Part shown: piece by piece, positions 7,962-15,812 of the stretch
Numbering within the stretch: position 1 is the first letter of the stretch
Layout: every line of letters begins with the position of its first letter
NCBI GenBank assembly: GCA_947459425.1
Contig: CANHDJ010000034.1
Location: 1-36,601, forward strand
Source: Ignavibacteria bacterium
Lineage (GTDB): Bacteria > Bacteroidota > Ignavibacteria > Kapaibacteriales > UBA4661
Direction: 5' to 3'
DNA: 36,601 nt
Position numbers and translations under genes: made by a program
The notes under the pieces: model-generated
Told to the model about the DNA's origin: nothing
Database searches by the model: none
The model's input: only the letters and a program-made list of their open reading frames with translations

Positions 7962-8951
7962 ATGCATATTCACGACGAACATTTGAGCGCGTACCTCGAC
8001 GGTCAGCTTGTTGGGGCGGAAAAAGCCGCACTGGAGAGTCGTTTGCGCGAAGATGCTGCTTTTGCGGCGGAATATCGCTCGCTCCAATCGGTCAAACAGC
8101 TCCTGCAAACCCGCGCCACAACCCTACGTGGAGCTACCCCCGCCAATGCGCGGCACTACGTGATGGTGCATTTGGAGCAAGAATCCTTCCGCACAGCAAC
8201 GCTGGACCGGATTAGCTACGACAGCAAACGCCAAGAACGGGGCGTTATTGAGGAATCAGCGCTCCAAACGCTAGCAAGCCCACAACGCCATCATACCGCA
8301 CCCAAACTGCGCCAAGCATCAACAATTATTGGATTTTTGCAAAAGCGCCCTGCTTTATTGGCTGCTGCCGTAGGAGTGATGATTCTTGGTGCGCTGGGAT
8401 TGCGGCTTCTGCTTCAACCATCGCCAACGTCACCTGTGCAAGGCGACAAATCCCAACAAACATCGGCTTCTGCGCCGATGGGTACTATTGCTTACGAGTC
8501 TGTTTTTGTCAAAGAATCATTGCAAAACTACCGTGCTGTCTGCACCGGAGCAATTACTCTGCAATACAAAACAAATTCTTTTGAGAAACTTGACGAATTT
8601 TTCCACCAGAACGGCATTCAGTATAATATCGTTCATCCCCGCATCAATGCCGAACTTCTGGGCGGTGTTGTTTCTGAAGAGTTTGGAAAAAAATCGGCAC
8701 ATTTGGTCTTTAAGCACGGCGACACACTGCTCTATATGTGGGAAATAGATGTGGATGACAAAACTGCTAAACACGCCTCAATGCGTGATGAAATCTGGGC
8801 GCTGCTGGATAAAGGCGAGTGGCTTTGGGACACGAAAACAGGAGATTCGGCAACGGTTGTCTTTTGGGAAGATGCAAAACAAGGCAAACGAACACTCTGT
8901 TCGGTCGTGTCAGCATTGCCTCGAACAAATTTGCAACCGCTTTTTCAATGA
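7962..8951 (+). CDS. Membrane-anchored anti-sigma factor without zinc ligands
   Basis: A 329-residue single-span protein. The N-terminal 50 residues (HDEHLSAYLDGQLVGAEKAA) resemble the anti-sigma / zf-HC2 domain, but the two cysteines of the zinc site are absent, so it is probably a zinc-less ASD that clamps the sigma factor. One membrane helix lies at about 131-151. The C-terminal ~180 residues face the periplasm and include a compact domain (about 200-270, containing NAELLGGVVSEEFGKK and HLVFKHGDTLLYMW) of the kind found in several anti-sigma factors of this group. It follows the sigma gene and converges on pstC with only 27 nt between stop codons. Confidence 0.85.
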   Translation: MHIHDEHLSAYLDGQLVGAEKAALESRLREDAAFAAEYRSLQSVKQLLQTRATTLRGATPANARHYVMVHLEQESFRTATLDRISYDSKRQERGVIEESALQTLASPQRHHTAPKLRQASTIIGFLQKRPALLAAAVGVMILGALGLRLLLQPSPTSPVQGDKSQQTSASAPMGTIAYESVFVKESLQNYRAVCTGAITLQYKTNSFEKLDEFFHQNGIQYNIVHPRINAELLGGVVSEEFGKKSAHLVFKHGDTLLYMWEIDVDDKTAKHASMRDEIWALLDKGEWLWDTKTGDSATVVFWEDAKQGKRTLCSVVSALPRTNLQPLFQ

Positions 8952-8978
8952 TGGTCTCTTTTTATCTACAATTACGCT

Positions 8979-10136
8979 TTACCCGCCCTGCAATTTTTTC
9001 GCAAGACGCTCTTTGACGAAAAGTTCTGTCACGGCATTCAGCGTAAAGGACACGATAAACAGCAGGACACCTAAGAAAAATAAGATGCTGTAATGTGCCG
9101 AACCCCATATCACCTCGCCCATTTCTGCTCCGATTGTTGCTGAAAATGTTCGCACGGGGTCGCCGATAGAAGCAGAAACCATTGCGGCATTACCCGTTGC
9201 CATCAGTGCAATCATCGTTTCCCCAAATGCCCGCCCAATACCTAGCAATACGGCAGCAAACACACCAGGAAACGCCGCCGGAAGCATGACTTTGTAGGCG
9301 CTTTCCCACTGTGTCGCTCCAACAGCAAGCGAGGCTTCGAGGAGCGATTTAGGAACAGCCGAAAGAGCATCTTCGGTAATGGTGAAGACAATCGGAATAA
9401 CAGCAATAGCAAGCCCAATCCCGCCGACAAACGCATTCAAGCGAAAATCAAAACCAAAAAGGTTTTGCAATGCCGACCCAATGTACAGAAGGCAGAAAAA
9501 GCCAATCACCACCGACGGCAGTCCCGCAAGAATCTCCACCATCGGCTTAATAATTTCTCTCAAACGACGCGGCGCAAAAAACACGGCATAAAGCGCCGAC
9601 AAGATACCAAGCGGCGCACCAATCGCAATGGCAACAAAGGTCGTCTTTGCTGTGCCAATAATAAGCGGCATAATGCCAAATTTCGGCGCTGTCGAAACAG
9701 GCTGCCAAACTGCTCCGAGAATATTTGCCAGCGTAATAGTTTCTCCCCCTGATTCGTCTTGCGAAGCGGGTTGTGTGGCGGGCAGCGTTACGGGAACGCT
9801 GACATCGGGGTTGTAAACTTCCGGTTCAAATTCGCTAGGGGCGTGGAACTCGCTTAAAATCACGTCGGGGTTGTAGATTTCCGGCTTGAGGTTTGTGTCT
9901 TCCGCTATGGTGGTCTTGGCTGTCTGCGCCTTGGGCGGTGTTTGTGAAAAAGCGCCCGTCAAAAGCGGTAAGGCTTCGCGCAGTACAAAAAGTAGGATGA
10001 GAAAAATCAACACCACTGCCACGCTGCCGATAATCGCTATGCTGCGCTCAATCAAACGTTCCCCGATATTGCTTTTAGTACGGCGGAAAGGGTTATCTGC
10101 TGGCGGAGTGGAAGAATGCGTCGTTGTTTGTGCCAT
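8979..10136 (-). CDS. pstC: Phosphate ABC transporter permease PstC with an extra loop domain
   Basis: Inner-membrane permease of the high-affinity phosphate importer. After a first membrane helix (about 32-52) comes an unusual Pro/Ala/acidic insert (about 60-135), then the standard ABC permease domain with the EAA-type loop ASLAVGATQWESAYKVMLPA and the PstC sequence GRAFGETMIALMATGNA. The 385-residue length exceeds the common ~300 because of the insert, which contains a tandem repeat: EIYNPDV (86-92) and EVYNPDV (106-112), 20 residues apart. pstS is immediately upstream (about 85 nt) on the same strand. pstA and pstB would normally follow, but here the next gene is the convergent anti-sigma gene. 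Confidence 0.93.
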   Translation of the reverse strand: MAQTTTHSSTPPADNPFRRTKSNIGERLIERSIAIIGSVAVVLIFLILLFVLREALPLLTGAFSQTPPKAQTAKTTIAEDTNLKPEIYNPDVILSEFHAPSEFEPEVYNPDVSVPVTLPATQPASQDESGGETITLANILGAVWQPVSTAPKFGIMPLIIGTAKTTFVAIAIGAPLGILSALYAVFFAPRRLREIIKPMVEILAGLPSVVIGFFCLLYIGSALQNLFGFDFRLNAFVGGIGLAIAVIPIVFTITEDALSAVPKSLLEASLAVGATQWESAYKVMLPAAFPGVFAAVLLGIGRAFGETMIALMATGNAAMVSASIGDPVRTFSATIGAEMGEVIWGSAHYSILFFLGVLLFIVSFTLNAVTELFVKERLAKKLQGG

Positions 10137-10221
10137 AATGCGTTTGGTTGCAACAAATGGAGTGGTCGTTTGGACGTGAAATACGTGTGGTGAAGAGCCT
10201 TCGAGGGAGTTACAACGTTCA

Positions 10222-11106
10222 TTAAAACTTTTTCGTTGGCAAATACCCGACTTCGGTCACGACCGACTGCCCATTTTTGCCAATAACCCAATCAATAAAC
10301 TCCTGCGTCACACCGCTCGGACGCTCTTTCATGTAGAAATAGAGCAGACGGGAAACGGGGTAATTACCGCTCAAAATCTCAGCTTCATTCGGCAGCACGT
10401 AACGGCTATTTTCATTGAATGCCAGCGCCGCAGGTTTCACGCCGCTTGCGTAGGCAATACCGCCAAAACCGATAGCATTGGGGTCTTTCGCAATCGCATT
10501 GACAAGCGCTCCGGTGCCGACCATATGTTGTGTTTGCGAGGAAAAATCTTGCTTTTGCAGAACGTGTTCTTTGAAAAATTCGTATGTGCCGGAATTGTTT
10601 TCGCGGCTGTAGAGCATGATTCGTGCGTCCTGCCCGCCAAGTTCTTTCCAATTCGTGATTTCGCCCGTAAAAATGCGCTTGACCTGCCCAACGGTGAGAT
10701 TTTGTACGGGGTTGCTAACGTTCAAATAGACCGCAATACCATCGCGGGCAACGCGGATTTCTAATCCATTGTAGTGATATTTTTCGCGGATTTGCTTGAT
10801 TTCACTCGGTTTCATTGGGCGTGAAGACGAACAGATATCGGTTGTGCCATTGATCAGCGCTGAAATGCCTGTACCAGAGCCGCCACCTGTTACTTGAAAC
10901 TGCACTTTTGTCTTGTCGGGAAACATCTCCGTCCAGCGCTGCACAAGAATAACCATCGTATCAGAACCCTTAATCGTAATGACAGGCTTGCGGGCAGCGT
11001 TATTTTGCGCCCACACCGGCACGACATAAAGCAAAGCCGCAAGCAAGAGATGGCAGAAGCGTTTGCGGTGACGTGAAAGGGACTTGTCGTTAGCGTGATA
11101 GAACAT
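10222..11106 (-). CDS. pstS: Periplasmic phosphate-binding protein PstS
   Basis: Captures phosphate in the periplasm and hands it to PstC/PstA. A signal peptide (MFYHANDKSLSRHRKRFCHL, hydrophobic core LLLAALLYVV, cleavage near VWAQN) is followed by the type II binding-protein fold. The first phosphate-loop signature is KGSDTM at the start of the mature protein, then TGGGSGTGISALINGTTDIC and SRENNSGTYEFF. About 294 residues with the start at 11106, where the signal peptide begins. A longer frame to 11178 only adds untypical sequence. It has no lipobox cysteine, so it should be soluble. The gene is followed by pstC; an inverted repeat sits upstream at 11229-11270. Confidence 0.93.
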   Translation of the reverse strand: MFYHANDKSLSRHRKRFCHLLLAALLYVVPVWAQNNAARKPVITIKGSDTMVILVQRWTEMFPDKTKVQFQVTGGGSGTGISALINGTTDICSSSRPMKPSEIKQIREKYHYNGLEIRVARDGIAVYLNVSNPVQNLTVGQVKRIFTGEITNWKELGGQDARIMLYSRENNSGTYEFFKEHVLQKQDFSSQTQHMVGTGALVNAIAKDPNAIGFGGIAYASGVKPAALAFNENSRYVLPNEAEILSGNYPVSRLLYFYMKERPSGVTQEFIDWVIGKNGQSVVTEVGYLPTKKF

Positions 11107-11228
11107 AGAGGCAATGAGGATGTGGACAGGGTTTATCGAAATTACACCAATGCCCAATGTTTGCAGGACTTGATGCACTCAAGATGCCAATTTATGATTT
11201 TTTCTCGTCTTTCGCGCCGATGAAAGCA

Positions 11229-11270
11229 CGAAAGCAACGTTACCATTTCATAACGATACCGTTGCTTTCG
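11229..11270. promoter_or_regulatory. Perfect 11-bp inverted repeat upstream of pstS
   Basis: CGAAAGCAACG (11229-11239) pairs perfectly with CGTTGCTTTCG (11260-11270) across a 20-nt loop. It lies between the stop of the PD40-OmpA gene (11296) and the pstS start (11106). No U-tract follows on either strand, so it is either a weak terminator for the upstream gene or a leader structure or operator for pstSC. It does not look like a PHO box direct repeat. Confidence 0.5.
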
Positions 11271-11295
11271 GGGGTATTTGCTGGTGTTCTCGGCT

Positions 11296-12984
11296 TCATC
11301 GTTGCGCCCGCTTTTGTGCTTGCCCCTGCACCATAATCCGAACCTCTACTCGCCGATTCAGCGCCCGTGCCTCGTCGAACTGCGACCGGGATAGCGGCTT
11401 GCGTTCGCCCTCGCTGCGCACCGTGATTGCGCCATGCGGAACGCCTTGGCTTTCCAAGAGCGTGGCAACGGCTTCGGCGCGTTCTTGGGCGAGCATATCA
11501 TTTTCTTCGTTTGTACCTAAATCGCACGTATGCCCCGTAATTTCAACCATGACTCGTTGCGAAGCGCCCGGCACGGCAATTTGCGCTTGCCGAAGCGTAT
11601 AAGCATAAGCAATCATCGTCAGTGTTTGTGCGTGTTCCGGCGTAATTGTTACCTGCTCTTGGGCAAATCGAATTGGCGGAAAATCCAGATGGGAAGGTGC
11701 TTGCAAGCCAAAAACAATATGCTGTTCTCGCCGCTCCAAACGCTCATGCCCTCGAAGAACTTCCCGCGTGTCAATAACGCCAATCCAGTCAGGAATGCCT
11801 TCAGCACTATCAATGCTGGCTTTAACCACATAGACCGTACCCGCAGGAAGCGCAAGCGCGTATTCGTCTGCCTCGCCCAGTGTCGTTTCCGTCAGGGAAA
11901 AAAGCGTCGGACGTGCGTTGGCGGCGCTATCGCGCATGATGCTGTGCGCGGTGAGGAGAACTTTTGTGTCGGGCTTTGTTAAAAATGCGTGGCTTTGAGT
12001 ATTTTTGAGCGCTTTTTCCCAACTTTTATCCAGTTTCGTGCGCCCATGCAGCAACACCGCTCCTGAATGGCGCATGGAATCTGGTAGAGTCGCTTTGAAT
12101 AACCCTTTTTTGCCATCGGCATCGCTGGAGAGAAAATACGCCGATATGCCATCCAGCGTCACATCAATCGAACTATCTTCTTCGCCTGTATTGATGCCGC
12201 TTCCAAGATTGACAGGCGTACTCCAGCGCTGCCATGAATCATCCAAGCGCCGTGTGACAAAAAGGTCTGCCACGCCGCTTCCCGGCAAGCCTTCGGAGGA
12301 AAAATACAGGGTTTTGCCGTCTGGCGCTAGATGCGGAGAGCCTTCGGCAGCGCTTGTATTCAGTGTTGCGCCTAAGTGAAGCGGCTCGGACCATTCCAAC
12401 GACGTGCCTTCGCGGAAGGAAACATACAAATCCAAGCCGCCAAGAGCGTCATTGCGCTGCAATGCCAGAAGCAGTGTCCGATTGTCCGGCGCGAGGCGGG
12501 CGTAATATTTTTTGGTGCGATTGTAGAAATTACGAATCTGAATCGGTTGGGGAAATTGCCACTCCCCGTGTTTGAAGCGCGTCAGCGAAAAACCCTCATT
12601 TTTCACGGGCAGTTCTTTGTCATAAATGCCATAGACCAGCGCTGTTCGGTCGTCGGGCGACAGCGAACACAATACGTCGCTGCCTTCGGTGTCGAGCGGT
12701 CTGCCGACGCTCCGGGCTTTGCCCCACGAGCCATTGGGCAAAAGATCGGCAAACCAAATATCATCGAAATCATTGGTTGCACCGATGTTACCCGAAAAAT
12801 TTTTGCGGTCGAAATAGAGCCGCTTTCCGTCATGCGACAAAACAGGCAAAATCGTTGGCTGATGTGCGGAAAATTCATCCGGCAAGCGCGTTTTTGCTGG
12901 CGAGGAAATAGGCTGGCAGAGCGCTTCAATGCTGGTGCTGCAAAAAAGAACAAGGCAGAAAGAAAAAATAATACGTGTCGTCAT
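11296..12984 (-). CDS. PD40 beta-propeller plus OmpA-domain envelope protein
   Basis: A 562-residue exported protein. A signal peptide (about 1-24, ending near ALCQP) is followed by an N-terminal propeller of PD40/WD40-like repeats (about 45-300; motifs such as LSHDGKRLYF, LSPDDRTALV, LAPDGKTLYFSSEG). A linker domain (about 310-430) precedes a C-terminal OmpA-like domain (about 440-555: VEITGHTCDLGTNEENDMLA, then RAEAVATLLESQG and LNRRVEVRI) expected to bind peptidoglycan. The likely location is the periplasm or outer membrane. Related PD40-OmpA proteins occur near T9SS components in this group; whether this one takes part is inference. A ~140-bp palindromic repeat separates it from mnmA upstream. 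A larger relative lies at 26869-29550. Confidence 0.88.
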   Translation of the reverse strand: MTTRIIFSFCLVLFCSTSIEALCQPISSPAKTRLPDEFSAHQPTILPVLSHDGKRLYFDRKNFSGNIGATNDFDDIWFADLLPNGSWGKARSVGRPLDTEGSDVLCSLSPDDRTALVYGIYDKELPVKNEGFSLTRFKHGEWQFPQPIQIRNFYNRTKKYYARLAPDNRTLLLALQRNDALGGLDLYVSFREGTSLEWSEPLHLGATLNTSAAEGSPHLAPDGKTLYFSSEGLPGSGVADLFVTRRLDDSWQRWSTPVNLGSGINTGEEDSSIDVTLDGISAYFLSSDADGKKGLFKATLPDSMRHSGAVLLHGRTKLDKSWEKALKNTQSHAFLTKPDTKVLLTAHSIMRDSAANARPTLFSLTETTLGEADEYALALPAGTVYVVKASIDSAEGIPDWIGVIDTREVLRGHERLERREQHIVFGLQAPSHLDFPPIRFAQEQVTITPEHAQTLTMIAYAYTLRQAQIAVPGASQRVMVEITGHTCDLGTNEENDMLAQERAEAVATLLESQGVPHGAITVRSEGERKPLSRSQFDEARALNRRVEVRIMVQGQAQKRAQR

Positions 12985-13015
12985 ACAGCAGAAAAAAAAC
13001 AGAAAAGATAACTTA

Positions 13016-13154
13016 TTCAGGCATCACCCCGTCGGGCGGCTTCTTCGCCGTCCGGCGGTTTTTTTTTAAGGACTCCATCGGTTGGCGGTTATGCCTGAAA
13101 CCCGCCGGACGGCAGCGTCTCTGCACTCTTCAGCCGCCCGACGGGGAAACCTGA
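13016..13154. repeat. ~139-bp double-stem palindromic repeat, copy A
   Basis: TCAGG at the left end is matched by CCTGA at the right. CCCCGTCGGGCGGCT (13027-13041) pairs perfectly with 13132-13146, and GCCGTCCGGCGG (13047-13058) pairs perfectly with 13102-13113. The two stems are separated by short asymmetric bulges, giving one long hairpin. It lies directly behind the mnmA stop codon (13188, minus strand). Copy B at 15056-15198 has the same parts in the opposite orientation on the plus strand. Confidence 0.85.
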
Positions 13155-13187
13155 CCAGCTACCAGAAAACAAGATTAAACGTACTTT

Positions 13188-14291
13188 TTAGAGTTTGCCC
13201 GTGATAATACCACCGCCAATAACGTCATTTCCATCATACAGCACCACCGACTGCCCGGGCGTAACGGCGCGGCGCGGTTCGTGGAAGCGAACGGTCAAAT
13301 TTCCATCGTCATCGGTTGTGCAGAAAGCCGCTTCACCACTATCTTTGTAGCGAATTTTCACGGTGCAATCGCGTCCGCCCAAAAGATGCTCGTATTTCAT
13401 CATATTCAGCGAATCAGCCCGCAAGCCGCTTGTGAGCAGGTCTTCATCGCGCCCGACGACAACCGTGTTCGTCTCGGCAATCACATTCAGCACATACAAT
13501 GGCTCATGGTGCGACACGCCAAGCCCTTTGCGCTGCCCGACGGTATAGTGCGCAAACCCTTGATGTTCGCCGATAACTTCGCCATCCAAAACGAGGCTTC
13601 CGCCCTGCATTTTGTCGTCGAATTGCTCAACATTATCTCGCAAAAAGCGCTTGTAATTGTTGTCGGCAACAAAGCAGATTTCGTAAGACTCTGCTTTTTG
13701 GGCAATAGACAAACCAAATCGTGCGGCTTCGGCACGAGATTTCTCTTTCGTAAAGCCCGAAAGTGGAAAAATGGTGCGAGAAAGCGATTCCTGCGATAAG
13801 CCCCAAAGCGCGTAAGACTGGTCTTTGCGCATATCGTCGCCCCGCGAAATATACCAGCGACCCGTCTCGTCGCTCTGGCGCACGTAGGCGTAATGACCCA
13901 TGGAGACATATTCTGCACCCAACGCATCTGCTTTTTTGAGCATTTCCTGCCATTTGATAAGGCGATTGCACTTGACGCATGGGTTCGGCGTGTCGCCTGC
14001 CATGTAGCTGTCAATAAAATAATCAATGACATTTTTCTTAAAAACGTCGGTAAAATCAACCGTATAATGCGGAATGCCCAGCGTCATGCAGACTCGCCGC
14101 GCATCGTTAATGCCGTCCAGCGAGCAGCAACTGGAATCATTGCCGACATTACCGCCCACATCCTCGTATTTGTAGGTTTTAATCGTAATGCCGATAACCT
14201 CAAAGCCTTGCTCAACAAGCAATGCTGCGGCAACGGACGAATCCACGCCGCCCGACATACCGACAAGGACGCGCTGAGAATTGCGTTTCAT
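13188..14291 (-). CDS. mnmA: tRNA-specific 2-thiouridylase MnmA
   Basis: Thiolates U34 of the wobble position in tRNA-Lys, -Glu and -Gln. About 367 residues from the ATG at 14291 (MKRNSQRVLVGMSGGVDSS). The PP-loop ATP site SGGVDS is at 13-18. The catalytic cysteine is in NPCVKCN (Cys105) and the persulfide-accepting partner is in SYEICFV (Cys206), matching the Cys pair of E. coli MnmA. A frame extending to 14333 adds 14 untypical residues and is not used. engB lies upstream on the same strand, 124 nt away. Confidence 0.96.
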   Translation of the reverse strand: MKRNSQRVLVGMSGGVDSSVAAALLVEQGFEVIGITIKTYKYEDVGGNVGNDSSCCSLDGINDARRVCMTLGIPHYTVDFTDVFKKNVIDYFIDSYMAGDTPNPCVKCNRLIKWQEMLKKADALGAEYVSMGHYAYVRQSDETGRWYISRGDDMRKDQSYALWGLSQESLSRTIFPLSGFTKEKSRAEAARFGLSIAQKAESYEICFVADNNYKRFLRDNVEQFDDKMQGGSLVLDGEVIGEHQGFAHYTVGQRKGLGVSHHEPLYVLNVIAETNTVVVGRDEDLLTSGLRADSLNMMKYEHLLGGRDCTVKIRYKDSGEAAFCTTDDDGNLTVRFHEPRRAVTPGQSVVLYDGNDVIGGGIITGKL

Positions 14292-14415
14292 GGTAAAAAA
14301 AGAATACTGAATAAGTTTCTGTGCGAAAAACAAAAATACGATTTTTCAGCGAATTACGCGGTGGGGATTTCTTGGTGGGAAAGCGTGATGTTTTGGGAGC
14401 AAGATTTTATGCGCT

Positions 14416-15009
14416 TTAGAGCGAACATTCTCGTTTGAGCATTGCCCAAAGATTATCGCGGGTGTCGTTGGTAACGACGGAATAGGGCAAAATATCAATG
14501 CAGCCCGCGCAATATTGTGTTGCTTCGGAGAGCTGCGCTTTGCGCTCTGCGGCGGCAGTCGGAGAAATTTTATCTTTTTTGGTCAAAACCAAGACGTAGC
14601 GCCGTGTGGCGAGTTCCAACTCCTCAATCATTGCCATATCCAAATCCGATGGATCATGGCGAATATCAATCAGTTGACACACCATCCGAAGCTGTTCGCG
14701 CTCATGCAAATACTGGTGCATGAGGCTTTTCCACGCTTTACGCTCAGTCTGCGAGACTTTTGCATAGCCAAAACCCGGACAATCCACCAGCATCCACTGA
14801 TGATTCACTCCGAAAAAATTGATTTGCTGTGTTTTACCGGGCGTACCGGAGACGTGTGCAAGGTTTTTTCGGCGAACAATGCTGTTAATCAGCGAAGATT
14901 TACCGACATTGGAACGCCCAATAAATGCGACTTCCGGCAACGTCGTAGCTGCGGGAAAATGTTCGGGCTTGGTTGCGCCGATAAGGAACTGTGCGTCGTT
15001 GACGTGCAT
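14416..15009 (-). CDS. engB: Ribosome-biogenesis GTPase EngB/YsxC (YihA family)
   Basis: Small GTPase that assists assembly of the large ribosomal subunit. About 197 residues from the ATG at 15009 (MHVNDAQFLIGATKPEHFP). G1 is GRSNVGKSS (31-39), G2 lies in the GTPGKTQ segment, G3 is DCPG (76-79, in VDCPGFGYA) and G4 is TKKD. These are the classical YihA-family motifs. An upstream extension to 15120 would be read through repeat copy B and is rejected. It is probably expressed with mnmA downstream; the DUF420 gene lies upstream beyond the repeat. Confidence 0.95.
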   Translation of the reverse strand: MHVNDAQFLIGATKPEHFPAATTLPEVAFIGRSNVGKSSLINSIVRRKNLAHVSGTPGKTQQINFFGVNHQWMLVDCPGFGYAKVSQTERKAWKSLMHQYLHEREQLRMVCQLIDIRHDPSDLDMAMIEELELATRRYVLVLTKKDKISPTAAAERKAQLSEATQYCAGCIDILPYSVVTNDTRDNLWAMLKRECSL

Positions 15010-15055
15010 AAAATGAAGAAATTGGGTGATTGGTATAAAGGCTAAAACGTAACTG

Positions 15056-15198
15056 TTCAGGTATATTTCCGTCGGGCGGCTGAGGGGGGGGCAGAAACGC
15101 TGCCGTCCGGCGGGTTTCACGGGCAGCTGTCATCCGATAGAAGCGCTGTAAAAACCCGCCGGACGGCGAAGAAGCCGCCCGACGGGGTATTACCTGAA
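15056..15198. repeat. ~143-bp double-stem palindromic repeat, copy B
   Basis: It is bounded by TTCAGG and CCTGAA. CCGTCGGGCGGCT (15069-15081) pairs with 15173-15185, and a 16-bp inner stem pairs 15102-15117 with 15152-15167. An eight-G run lies in the left arm. Relative to copy A it is inverted. Like copy A it sits just behind a minus-strand gene (the DUF420 stop is at 15207) and before the next gene (engB). Likely roles are transcript 3'-end protection, attenuation, or a mobile REP/MITE-type sequence. Confidence 0.85.
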
Positions 15199-15206
15199 TA
15201 GTTATG

Positions 15207-15785
15207 CTAAAACTTGTAATACGGTGCAATCATAAAATACACAATCACACCCGTTGCCGTGACGTAAATCCAGATGGGAAGCGTGATTCGGGCGATTTTT
15301 TTGTGTTTGGCAAATTCCCCGCGCCACGAGCGGCTAATGGTGAAAAGCGCAAGAGGCAAAATTGCCGCCGCTAAGACAATATGCGTTATCAGGATAGTGA
15401 AATATATCGGACGAATAAAGCCCTCGCCGCCAAACTTGGTCGCTGGTGCTTGAGAATGATAAACCACATACGACACCAGAAAGATGCTAGAAAGCAGGAA
15501 GCAAGCCACCATCAGTGTTCGATGAAGGTTGTATTGCTTTTGACGTACCGCGAAATAGCCCGCAATCAAAAGCAGCGTACACGACCCGTTCAAAAAGGCG
15601 TGGAAGCGTGGCAAATAGGACACATCCAACCCGCCTCCAACCGAGAGGGCTTGCGGGAAATAAATCAAAAACGCCACCGCAAGGCATATTACGAGCGAAA
15701 GGGCGTAAATAATGAGTGAAAGCGATTTTTCGCTGACCGATTTGAGAAGATTGCTTTCGGAAGCAAGACCTTGGAGATTATTCAT
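15207..15785 (-). CDS. DUF420-family membrane protein
   Basis: A 192-residue protein with about five membrane helices. Conserved polar positions include His in PRFHAFLN, His in YNLHRTLM, His in VVYHSQ and His in ILITHIVLA, and the C-terminal block KKIARITLPIWIYVTATGVI is the DUF420 signature. DUF420 proteins are related to CtaM and are often linked to cytochrome oxidase maturation; here no oxidase gene is close, so the role is open. It starts 27 nt after the hisG stop codon, suggesting cotranscription, and is followed by repeat copy B. Confidence 0.88.
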   Translation of the reverse strand: MNNLQGLASESNLLKSVSEKSLSLIIYALSLVICLAVAFLIYFPQALSVGGGLDVSYLPRFHAFLNGSCTLLLIAGYFAVRQKQYNLHRTLMVACFLLSSIFLVSYVVYHSQAPATKFGGEGFIRPIYFTILITHIVLAAAILPLALFTISRSWRGEFAKHKKIARITLPIWIYVTATGVIVYFMIAPYYKF

Positions 15786-15812
15786 AACGACAATAGTGGT
15801 GAAAGTGAAAAA

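Noticed and set aside
11229-11270. PHO box controlling pstS
   Set aside because: PHO boxes are 7-bp direct repeats; this is an inverted repeat with a 20-nt loop and gives no such match.
12376-13011. 211-codon open frame antisense to the PD40-OmpA gene
   Set aside because: It overlaps the signal peptide and propeller coding region, gives no recognisable protein and has no start signal.
13016-13154. Riboswitch or structured leader of the PD40-OmpA gene
   Set aside because: The double stem is a simple palindrome that recurs in inverse orientation and in half form elsewhere, and it is placed relative to upstream stop codons rather than to downstream start codons.
13155-15055. Composite transposon made of repeat copies A and B around engB-mnmA
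   Set aside because: Both copies lie exactly behind stop codons, there is no transposase, and the enclosed genes are housekeeping genes in normal context. A terminator-like repeat family is simpler.
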